Source: CAZQGJ01 sp964592905 (lineage in GTDB: Bacteria; Patescibacteriota; UBA1384; CAYGGE01). Taken from it: DNA of 10,763 bases. The position numbers were made by a program, and so were the translations under genes. This document shows positions 1 through 5,188 of the stretch, piece by piece (positions within the stretch are counted from its first letter, which is position 1; each line of letters begins with the position of its first letter). Below the pieces are notes generated by a model that was not told the DNA's origin, ran no database searches, and saw only the letters and a program-made list of their open reading frames with translations. Location: positions 1 to 10,763 of the forward strand of contig CAZQGJ010000031.1 of NCBI GenBank assembly GCA_964592905.1, written 5' to 3'.

Positions 1-592
1 TACGCTTAATCTGGATTTCGACCGTTTGACCGGCCTTGGTCTGCAGCTGTTCGATTAAGCTCTCTCGATTAATAATCGCCTGGCCATCAAGCTTAAGGAG
101 GCGATCACCGGCGAGTAAGCCGAGCCGTTCGCCCGGACTGGCTACCTCGACAGCTTCGATCTCAACTTTAGGGGAAATAATGGCTAGCGGGACCTCGTTT
201 GGCGGCGTCATCAGACCCGGCCAACCAAAAAGCAAACCAAGAATAATAATGACATAGGCTAACAGAGCGTTCATCGTCACGCCGGCGAGAATAATTTTAG
301 CCCTGATCTGCCATGGCTGATGGGCGTAAGATCGAGGGTTCTTCTTGAGGCTGGCATCAGGGTCATCGCCCTCGCCCAGCATCTTGACATAGCCACCGAA
401 AGGAATCAGGTTCAAGGCGTATTCCGTCTCGCCAACCTTTTTGGCCCAGAGACGGGGCGGAAAGCCAAAGGCAAACTCACTGACGAGTACATTGGCCCGC
501 TTGGCCGCCAGAAAGTGCCCAAGTTCATGAATAAAGATCAATAGACCAAAGATAAAAACAAAGACAATTAGTGCTAGCCAGTCAATGCCCAC
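1..592 (-). CDS. rseP: Site-2 protease, RseP/M50 family intramembrane metalloprotease (C-terminus outside window)
   Basis: Membrane zinc protease that cleaves transmembrane substrates within the bilayer, as RseP does for anti-sigma factors. About 197 residues are visible, translated from a GTG start at 592. The first transmembrane segment (about residues 6-27) carries the zinc-binding HELGH motif at 22-26. It is followed by the conserved FGGYVKMLGEGDD stretch, a hydrophobic segment ILAGVTMNALLAYVIII, and the beginning of a PDZ domain (ASPGERLGLLAGDRLLKLDG). The window edge cuts the PDZ domain; the C-terminal metal-ligand (LDG) helix is not visible. The GTG start is chosen because AAAGGAGG (597-604 on the complement) lies 4 bases upstream and the protein then begins where RseP proteins normally do. 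It follows frr by 33 bases with no terminator, so it is probably the last visible gene of the rpmE-rpsB-tsf block. The natural substrate cannot be told from the sequence. Confidence 0.93.
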   Translation of the reverse strand, partial: MGIDWLALIVFVFIFGLLIFIHELGHFLAAKRANVLVSEFAFGFPPRLWAKKVGETEYALNLIPFGGYVKMLGEGDDPDASLKKNPRSYAHQPWQIRAKIILAGVTMNALLAYVIIILGLLFGWPGLMTPPNEVPLAIISPKVEIEAVEVASPGERLGLLAGDRLLKLDGQAIINRESLIEQLQTKAGQTVEIQIKR

Positions 593-625
593 GCGGCCTC
601 CTTTAGTTCATCATAACAACTGACG

Positions 626-1174
626 TTAAATAGTGCGAACTTCTTCTGTTTTACGAGCGACCAAAGTTTCGACCGCTTGATTCATCTGCTCGGTTAATCG
701 ATCGAGCTCTTTTTCAGCGCTGGCCAAGAGATCTTCGTTAAGCTCGCCGCGCTTAGCCTGGGCCTGAGCCGCCTCTCGACCCTCTTTGCGTAGATTGCGC
801 AAGGCGATCCGCGTCTCTTCTGCCATCTTGCCGACTAGCTTGACTAGCTCGTCGCGTCGCTCTTGAGTCATCGCCGGGATGATCAGGCGGATCAACTGGC
901 CATCGTTGATCGGATTAAAGTTACGACCGCTATCGCGTAAAGCTGCCTCGATCGCCCCTAGTAAACCGCGGTCCCAAGGGGTAATCACTAACTGATTGGC
1001 TTCGGGCACGCTCAAGGTAGCCACACTCTTGAGTGACATCGGCTGTCCGTATTGCATGACCTGGATATCTTCAACGAGCATCGCTGTGGCTCGGCCAGTT
1101 TGAATAGTTTTGAGGCGTTCGCCAAGCTCGTCAACTAGAGCCTGAAACTCAACTTTTGTCGGCTGATGATTCAT
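626..1174 (-). CDS. frr: Ribosome recycling factor
   Basis: Cytoplasmic factor that, with EF-G, splits the post-termination 70S ribosome. At 182 residues it is close to the usual 185. Conserved stretches run the whole length: QTGRATAMLVEDIQV and YGQPMSL near the N-terminus, SVPEANQLVITPWDRG, NPINDGQLIRLIIPAMTQERRDELVK, and the long helix with RNLRKEGRE, whose two arginines match the functionally important Arg129 and Arg132 of the E. coli protein. The start is ATG with a strong AAAGGAG (1180-1186) 5 bases upstream. The gene begins inside the last 26 bases of the preceding nucleotidyltransferase gene, so translation is likely coupled. Position after rpsB-tsf is the classical bacterial order, except that pyrH is absent from the slot between tsf and frr. 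Confidence 0.97.
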   Translation of the reverse strand: MNHQPTKVEFQALVDELGERLKTIQTGRATAMLVEDIQVMQYGQPMSLKSVATLSVPEANQLVITPWDRGLLGAIEAALRDSGRNFNPINDGQLIRLIIPAMTQERRDELVKLVGKMAEETRIALRNLRKEGREAAQAQAKRGELNEDLLASAEKELDRLTEQMNQAVETLVARKTEEVRTI

Positions 1175-1628
1175 GTGATCTCCTTTGATCGATTATTGTC
1201 AGTATACGCTTCTTTAGTTTGGTTGAGGACCAAGTCGAGGTTTTCGCCTGTTCCAGTCGCACAATCTGACAATCTAACCCGTGTTGGGCCAGCTCTTTGG
1301 CTAACTCCAGCTCATCGAAGCGTTGATCGTAGCCCAAAGCGATAATGGCTGGCTTAATCGCCGCTACCGTCAGATAATAACGCGACGGATCGGTTTCAGT
1401 CGGGATGATTACCTCATCAACCCAATCGATTGCCTCAATCATTTCGGCCCGCTCCGAAGCTGTAAAGAGAGTCTCCCCTTTACTCTGATGAGCGACAGTA
1501 TCGTTGGTGACGACCACGACTAAGCGGTCGCCCAAGGCTTTGGCCTGTTTTAAAAAAGAGAGATGACCGGGGTGCAAGAGGTCAAAGACCCCGGTCGCCA
1601 TCACTGTCACACCACCGACGTGGCTCAA
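1149..1628 (-). CDS. HxGH-motif nucleotidyltransferase (RibL/TagD-like cytidylyltransferase family)
   Basis: Small enzyme (159 aa) of the nucleotidylyltransferase superfamily that transfers AMP or CMP from a nucleoside triphosphate. GVFDLLHPGH (HPGH at residues 19-22) is the nucleotide-binding motif. KALGDRLVVVVTND, ASERAEMIEAIDWVDEVI, KPAIIALGYDQ and a C-terminal TSTWSSTKLKKRI follow in the order found in archaeal FAD synthase RibL and glycerol-3-phosphate cytidylyltransferases. The ALGYDQ and IVRLE segments lean toward the RibL type, but the substrate cannot be assigned. The start is probably TTG at 1628: GGAG (1636-1639) lies 7 bases upstream and the TAA of tsf ends 2 bases before. An ATG at codon 10 is the alternative, leaving the core intact but losing that ribosome site. 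It ends in TGA and overlaps frr by 26 bases. It sits where UMP kinase (pyrH) is found in most bacteria. Confidence 0.88.
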   Translation of the reverse strand: MSHVGGVTVMATGVFDLLHPGHLSFLKQAKALGDRLVVVVTNDTVAHQSKGETLFTASERAEMIEAIDWVDEVIIPTETDPSRYYLTVAAIKPAIIALGYDQRFDELELAKELAQHGLDCQIVRLEQAKTSTWSSTKLKKRILTIIDQRRSHESSADKS

Positions 1629-1630
1629 GA

Positions 1631-2095
1631 TTACTCTCCGCCTAGTTCGTAACGTTCGAAACGCTCGATCACGATCTTCTCGCCGATCTTTTGGACCAAA
1701 GCGGTCAAGAGATCAGACATCGTTTGCGAAGGAGCTTTAATAAAAGGCTGAGCTAAGAGCTCCTCGACAGTTGCCGGTCGCATCGAAGCGATTTGCAAGG
1801 CGACTTCGTGGGCAAAATTGCGAAACTCTGGGTTACGAGCTACAAAATCTGTCTCGCAATTGACCTCGACCATGACGCCGATCTTGTTGTTATGAACATA
1901 GGTTTCAATCACGCCATCCGAGGCAGTTCGGTCGGCTTTTTTCGCCATGACCGAGGCGCCCTTGGCCTGGAGAATCGAGATCGCTTTCTCCATATCGCCG
2001 GCTGCTTCGACCAGGGCACGCTTAGCGTCCATCAGGCCGATACCGGTTCGTTGACGTAACTCTTTAACTTGACTAGCGGTAATCTCTTGATTCAT
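1631..2095 (-). CDS. tsf: Elongation factor Ts, short form
   Basis: Guanine-nucleotide exchange factor for EF-Tu. The N-terminal UBA-like helix pair contains LRQRTGIGLMDAKRALVEAAGDMEKAI, followed by the exchange motif TDFVARNPEFRNFA (around residues 82-95), which inserts next to the EF-Tu nucleotide site. The protein closes with KIGEKIVIERFERYELGGE, matching the end of the short EF-Ts of Thermus. At 154 residues it is shorter than both the E. coli form (283) and the Thermus form (196): the helical stretch between VEELLAQPF and the final domain, roughly 40 residues in Thermus, appears to be missing. The ATG immediately follows the rpsB TAA (no gap), and AAGGAGG (2101-2107) lies within the last codons of rpsB, so the two genes are co-translated. 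Confidence 0.95.
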   Translation of the reverse strand: MNQEITASQVKELRQRTGIGLMDAKRALVEAAGDMEKAISILQAKGASVMAKKADRTASDGVIETYVHNNKIGVMVEVNCETDFVARNPEFRNFAHEVALQIASMRPATVEELLAQPFIKAPSQTMSDLLTALVQKIGEKIVIERFERYELGGE

Positions 2096-2893
2096 TTAAG
2101 CCTCCTTAACTGTCTCGGCCACTGGCTCTGTCACTGGCTCTGTCGCTGGCTCGACGACGGACGATGTGTCGTCAGCCGTCTCAGCCTTGGCTGGCTCGGC
2201 CTGTGGTCGCTCGCGCAAAATGGCATCGACTAGAGTTTTGGTAATTAAGGCGATCGTTTGCTTGGCATCGTCGTTAGCCGGAATGGCGATATCGACGATC
2301 TCTGGGTTAGCGTTAGTGTCGGTCAGACCGATAACTGGGATACCCAAGCGTTTAGCTTCGGCAACCGCCGTGGCTTCGGCAACGATATCGATGACAAACA
2401 TCGCATCTGGAGTCGTCTTCAGGTGTCGCATGCCGCCCAGCACCGAACTGGCCCGCTTGACCTTGTCGGTCAAGACGCGACGCTCTTTTTTGGTCAGGTT
2501 GTTAACTGTCGCATCTTCGAGACGAGCTTCGTTAGTGGCGAGGCTCTTGAGCGACTCTGCCACGGTGTCAAAGTTCGTCAAAAGACCGCCGGGCCAACGC
2601 TCGACGATATATGGTAAGTGAGCCCGCTCGGCCTCGGTTCGAATAATCTCGGCTGCTTGCGGCTTGGTACCAACCATCAGTAGAACCTTGCCCTGTTTGG
2701 CCCATTCGGTCACCGCTTTGATCGCCTGCTCGAGACCGGCCTGGGTCTGCTCCAGATTGATAATATAAATGCCCTCACGCAAACCATAGATGTAACCCTT
2801 GGCCTTAGGGTGAGAACGCTCGCGCTTGTGACCAAAGTGAGCGCCAGCTGCCATTAACTCTTTGAGGGTGGGAAGATTAGGACGAGTAGACAT
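2096..2893 (-). CDS. rpsB: 30S ribosomal protein S2
   Basis: Structural protein of the small ribosomal subunit. Family stretches are visible throughout: LKELMAAGAHFGHKRERSHPKAKGYIYGLREGIYIINLEQT, VLLMVGTKPQAAEIIRTEAERA, PYIVERWPGGLLTNFDTV, LGGMRHLKTTPDAMFVIDI, and EAKRLGIPVIGLTDTNANPEIVDIAIPANDDA. I place the start at 2893 (MSTRPNLP, 265 aa) because GAAAGG (2898-2903) precedes it; an in-frame ATG at 2905 would add four residues but has no ribosome site. After the globular core comes an acidic, Pro/Glu/Thr-rich tail of about 40 residues ending in repeated TEPV units, encoded by 12-bp tandem repeats. It follows rpmE by about 60 bases, with a small hairpin just before the ribosome site, and is fused tail to head with tsf. 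Confidence 0.97.
   Translation of the reverse strand: MSTRPNLPTLKELMAAGAHFGHKRERSHPKAKGYIYGLREGIYIINLEQTQAGLEQAIKAVTEWAKQGKVLLMVGTKPQAAEIIRTEAERAHLPYIVERWPGGLLTNFDTVAESLKSLATNEARLEDATVNNLTKKERRVLTDKVKRASSVLGGMRHLKTTPDAMFVIDIVAEATAVAEAKRLGIPVIGLTDTNANPEIVDIAIPANDDAKQTIALITKTLVDAILRERPQAEPAKAETADDTSSVVEPATEPVTEPVAETVKEA
2121..2156 (-). repeat. 12-bp tandem repeats in the S2 tail
   Basis: Two perfect 12-base units (2121-2132, 2133-2144) are followed by a degenerate third (2145-2156). They encode the TEPV-type units of the acidic C-terminal tail of S2 and would be prone to slippage in whole-repeat, in-frame steps. Confidence 0.8.
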
Positions 2894-2906
2894 AAAACCT
2901 TTCATA

Positions 2907-2929
2907 GATAGGACTTGGCTGCGCCTATC
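2907..2929 (-). promoter_or_regulatory. Hairpin immediately before the rpsB ribosome-binding site
   Basis: GATAGG and CCTATC pair over an 11-base loop on the minus strand, ending three bases before the GAAAGG ribosome site (2898-2903) of rpsB. A smaller alternative stem GCC-GATA-GGC overlaps its 5' side. It could be a translational operator for S2 or a processing site between rpmE and rpsB. It is not followed by a T-run, so it is not a terminator. Confidence 0.3.
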
Positions 2930-2955
2930 GGCAGTTATTTTATTTTTAGTTAACC

Positions 2956-3171
2956 TTATTGGTTTAATTCGGTTTGCTTACGCAATCGAGCCTGAAACTT
3001 ATCGACTCGGCGAGCGGTATCGATCAGCTTCTGTTTGCCGGTATAGAACGGATGGCAGACAGAACAGATTTCCACGCTGATAGCCGACAAGGTTGAACCG
3101 ACGACAAAGCTATTGCCGCAGGCACACTTAACCGTGGCTTGATGATATTCTGGGTGGATCTTGGCTTTCAT
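2956..3171 (-). CDS. rpmE: 50S ribosomal protein L31, zinc-binding (C+) type
   Basis: Large-subunit protein at the central protuberance, contacting the small subunit. At 71 residues it has the family length. It starts [10 protein letters not shown] and carries four cysteines, C16, C18, C36 and C39 (CAC and CSVC), which bind zinc in the C+ type, followed by [21 protein letters not shown]. The start is ATG with AAAGGA about 9 bases upstream. It is the first gene of the leftward block and has a strong promoter at 3257-3285, leaving a leader of about 80 bases that contains a short hairpin (3205-3223). Placement of L31 directly ahead of rpsB is less usual than the rho or prfA neighbourhood, although prfA does lie divergently just upstream. 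Confidence 0.97.
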   Translation of the reverse strand: MKAKIHPEYHQATVKCACGNSFVVGSTLSAISVEICSVCHPFYTGKQKLIDTARRVDKFQARLRKQTELNQ

Positions 3172-3204
3172 AAACTATTTCCTTTCAAACCGGGTCTGAG
3201 ATGA

Positions 3205-3223
3205 CTCAAAGCCAATATTTGAG
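3205..3223 (-). promoter_or_regulatory. Hairpin in rpmE leader
   Basis: CTCAAA and TTTGAG form a 6-bp stem with a 7-base loop in the roughly 80-base rpmE leader, about 35 bases before the start codon. L31 leaders with autoregulatory structure are known in some Firmicutes and Actinobacteria; I see no specific resemblance to those, only the position. The stem is weak. Confidence 0.3.
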
Positions 3224-3243
3224 CTCCAGGGATACGGTCAGCT

Positions 3244-3258
3244 ATTAACAGGGTTAAT
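3244..3258. promoter_or_regulatory. Operator-like palindrome at the rpmE start point
   Basis: ATTAAC, a 3-base centre AGG, and GTTAAT form a perfect interrupted palindrome centred on 3251, the predicted rpmE transcription start, and overlapping the -10 box by two bases. The first nine bases (ATTAACAGG) recur in the gatC promoter spacer at 10110-10118. The position suits a repressor site, but no regulator is identifiable here. Confidence 0.4.
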
Positions 3259-3285
3259 TATAGAGTAAAGACTCGACTTTGACAA
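3257..3285 (-). promoter_or_regulatory. Sigma70-type promoter of rpmE-rpsB-tsf block
   Basis: On the minus strand a -35 box TTGTCA (3285-3280) and a perfect -10 box TATAAT (3262-3257) are separated by exactly 17 bases. The expected transcription start is about 3249-3251, leaving a leader of about 80 bases before the rpmE ATG. Five of six and six of six bases match the consensus. It lies back to back with the prfA promoter. Confidence 0.82.
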
Positions 3286-3301
3286 GCGCTAAGGTTGTCA
3301 A
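3279..3301. repeat. Perfect inverted repeat holding both divergent -35 boxes
   Basis: TTGACAA (3279-3285) and TTGTCAA (3295-3301) are perfect 7-base inverted arms around a 9-base spacer. The arms contain the -35 boxes of the rpmE and prfA promoters, so the symmetry may simply arise from two identical -35 boxes facing away from each other. It could also serve as a shared protein-binding site. Confidence 0.7.
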
Positions 3302-3323
3302 TTCTCAAGATTTAAACTAGAAT
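3295..3323 (+). promoter_or_regulatory. Sigma70-type promoter of prfA-prmC (leaderless)
   Basis: A -35 box TTGTCA (3295-3300), a 17-base spacer and a -10 box TAGAAT (3318-3323) each match the consensus at five of six positions. The prfA ATG begins 8 bases after the -10 box, so transcription should start at or one base before the A of the ATG. No Shine-Dalgarno sequence is present upstream of that ATG. Confidence 0.75.
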
Positions 3324-3330
3324 AAACCTG

Positions 3331-4245
3331 ATGAAATACTTAGAAGAACTGGCAGAGCAGCTCCGCGAGCTCCAATCCCTCCAGGCCGAATCGGCCGACT
3401 CCGAGCTCAAGGCACTAGCCGAGGGCGAGATTCAGCGTCTGACTCAAGAGCTACGCCAAGCCCAACCAGATAACGAGCGCAACGTCATTCTCGAGATTCG
3501 CCCCGGCACCGGCGGCGACGAGTCTGAGCTCTTTGCCTCGGAGCTCTTTCGAATGTATCAGCGCTACGCCGAGCTGCATCGGCTTAAACTGCGCGTCCTC
3601 GATTCTAATATTAGCGAGCTCGGCGGTCTCAAGTCACTAACTGCCGAGATTACTGGTGATCGGGTTTATGAGCAGCTCAAATACGAAGGCGGTGTTCATC
3701 GGGTTCAGCGCGTTCCCAAAACCGAAAAGAGCGGCCGCATTCATACTAGCGCTGTGGCGGTCGTCGTCATGCCTGAAATTGAGGCCCGCGAGGTCCAGAT
3801 CAAACCAGACGATCTCAAAATCGATGTCTATCGGGCCGGTGGTCATGGCGGTCAATCGGTTAATACCACCGATTCAGCCGTTCGGATCACTCACCTACCC
3901 ACCGGGATTGTCGTTACTTGCCAAGATGAGCGCAGTCAGCTCCAGAACAAAACAAAGGCGATGAATATCCTGGCCTCTCGGCTGGCCGATCACTATCGGG
4001 CCGATCAGTCGGCGGCCAAAGGCGAGATCCGTCGCAGTATGGTTGGCAATGCCGATCGGAGCGACAAAGTTCGAACTTATAACTTTCCCCAAGATCGGCT
4101 AACCGATCACCGTATCGGACAAAGCTTCTTTAAATTAGATCGCATCATGGACGGCGAGCTCCGTCCAATTATCGAGGCGCTAATGTCGGCCGAGGCGGCT
4201 GAGCTAAGCCAATCAATCGCGGTCGACAGAACCATGCATGCCTAA
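3331..4245 (+). CDS. prfA: Peptide chain release factor 1, N-terminally short
   Basis: Class I release factor that reads UAG and UAA and triggers peptidyl-tRNA hydrolysis. GGQ lies at residues 173-175 within RAGGHGGQSVNTTDSAVRITHLPTG. The codon-recognition PxT motif is PKT at 129-131 (RVQRVPKTEKSGRIHTSA), which marks RF1 and not RF2 (SPF). GTGGDES (59-65) and the C-terminal NFPQDRLTDHRI are conserved. At 304 residues it is about 55 shorter than the E. coli protein; the shortage is all at the N-terminus, because GTGGDE comes roughly 60 residues earlier. An in-frame TAA just upstream (about 3313) excludes a missed extension. The start codon sits at the predicted transcription start with no ribosome site. 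It overlaps prmC by 8 bases and ends in TAA. Confidence 0.96.
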   Translation: MKYLEELAEQLRELQSLQAESADSELKALAEGEIQRLTQELRQAQPDNERNVILEIRPGTGGDESELFASELFRMYQRYAELHRLKLRVLDSNISELGGLKSLTAEITGDRVYEQLKYEGGVHRVQRVPKTEKSGRIHTSAVAVVVMPEIEAREVQIKPDDLKIDVYRAGGHGGQSVNTTDSAVRITHLPTGIVVTCQDERSQLQNKTKAMNILASRLADHYRADQSAAKGEIRRSMVGNADRSDKVRTYNFPQDRLTDHRIGQSFFKLDRIMDGELRPIIEALMSAEAAELSQSIAVDRTMHA

Positions 4246-5188
4246 GCTTGGCCAGTGGCTCTACCAACAAGAACAGGCTTGGCGAACGCTCAAAATTGCC
4301 GATGCCTACCCCGCCTGTCGCGAGCTAGCGGCTACCGTCCTCGACTGTCAACCTTCGACTCTCCCCGCCCTTTTAGACCATGAACTAACCGCATCCGAAC
4401 TAGACTGGCTGACCGATGCCGCGGCCCGTCACACTGACGGCGAACCGATCGGCCGTATCTTAAAACAGATCCGCCTCTTCGATCGAACCTGGAATATTGC
4501 CGATCAGAGCCTAATTCCACGCGCCGATAGCTATCCGTTAATTCTGATGGCTAAGCGCGCCCTAGAACAATCGCCAACCACCGAGAAGCTAATCGAGCTA
4601 GGCACTGGTTGCGGCTGGCTTTTGATTCAACTCTTAGTCGAACTCGAAACCAATAATCTCAACGAACTTCGACTAATTGGCGGGAGCGATCTCGAGCCGA
4701 TCGTCCTTGAAACGGCCGAACAAAACGCTAAGCGGCACCTCGCCCCAACCGTCGCGGACTCTCTTCAGTGGCGAGCCGGCAACCTAATCGAACCCTGGCC
4801 AGAGCTTCGCTCCGCCTCTCCAACATTCTCGAAAGCTTTATTGCCAACTTTAATTCTGGCCAACCTCCCCTACCTTAGCCAAAGCCAGTACGATACGCTT
4901 GAACCGAGCGTTAAAAAGCATGAACCAGCCGAGGCCCTAGTTGGCGGCCTCACTGGTAACGAGATTTATCTTCAACTAATCGAGGAGCTACTCAAGTTGC
5001 CAACGCCCGTCGATCTCATTCTAGAAACTAACTCTAGCAATCGGCCGGGCTTAATTCAGGCCATCCAACAATCAATCTCGGCACCCACCTTGATAGTAGA
5101 ACACACCACAGAACCAAGTAGCCAGACGGAGTGCATCTGGCTACGATTCAATTATTCTAAAGCTTCGAGCGTCAGTTTGATCTCCTGA
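4238..5188 (+). CDS. prmC: Release factor glutamine N5-methyltransferase
   Basis: SAM-dependent enzyme that methylates the GGQ glutamine of release factors, here encoded directly behind its substrate RF1. The N-terminal helical domain (about 1-85) is followed by IPRADSYPL (93-101), the SAM-binding ELGTGCGWLLIQLL (120-133), SDLEPIVLETAEQNA (150-164) and the substrate motif as ANLPY (208-212), then LEPSVKKHEPAEALVGGLTGNEIYLQLIEEL. Most PrmC proteins have NPPY and IPRPET, so both motifs are variants, but the flanking order is unmistakable. At 316 residues it is slightly longer than the E. coli enzyme (277). The ATG at 4238 lies inside the last codons of prfA without a clear ribosome site, which suggests translational coupling. 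It ends in TGA and its last 37 bases overlap the end of the convergent htrA. Confidence 0.9.
   Translation: MPKLGQWLYQQEQAWRTLKIADAYPACRELAATVLDCQPSTLPALLDHELTASELDWLTDAAARHTDGEPIGRILKQIRLFDRTWNIADQSLIPRADSYPLILMAKRALEQSPTTEKLIELGTGCGWLLIQLLVELETNNLNELRLIGGSDLEPIVLETAEQNAKRHLAPTVADSLQWRAGNLIEPWPELRSASPTFSKALLPTLILANLPYLSQSQYDTLEPSVKKHEPAEALVGGLTGNEIYLQLIEELLKLPTPVDLILETNSSNRPGLIQAIQQSISAPTLIVEHTTEPSSQTECIWLRFNYSKASSVSLIS
5118..5144 (-). terminator. Stem-loop just past the htrA stop, inside prmC
   Basis: GTAGCCAGA (5118-5126) and TCTGGCTAC (5136-5144) form a perfect 9-bp stem with a 9-base loop. On the minus strand it begins 8 bases after the htrA stop codon and is followed by a T-rich but not continuous stretch (TTGGTTCTGT), so it is a plausible imperfect intrinsic terminator or 3'-end stabiliser for the htrA transcript. 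On the plus strand it lies in the last codons of prmC (about residues 294-302). The lack of an unbroken T-run is the weak point. Confidence 0.5.

Noticed and set aside
2166..2621. Open frames of 119-151 aa on the plus strand opposite rpsB
   Set aside because: They are antisense to a clearly conserved S2 gene, have no ribosome site and show low-complexity Ser/Arg/Ala composition typical of shadow frames.
2894..2905. Earlier rpsB start at 2905 (MKGF...)
   Set aside because: There is no ribosome site before it; the GAAAGG that would serve the ATG at 2893 lies inside those codons.
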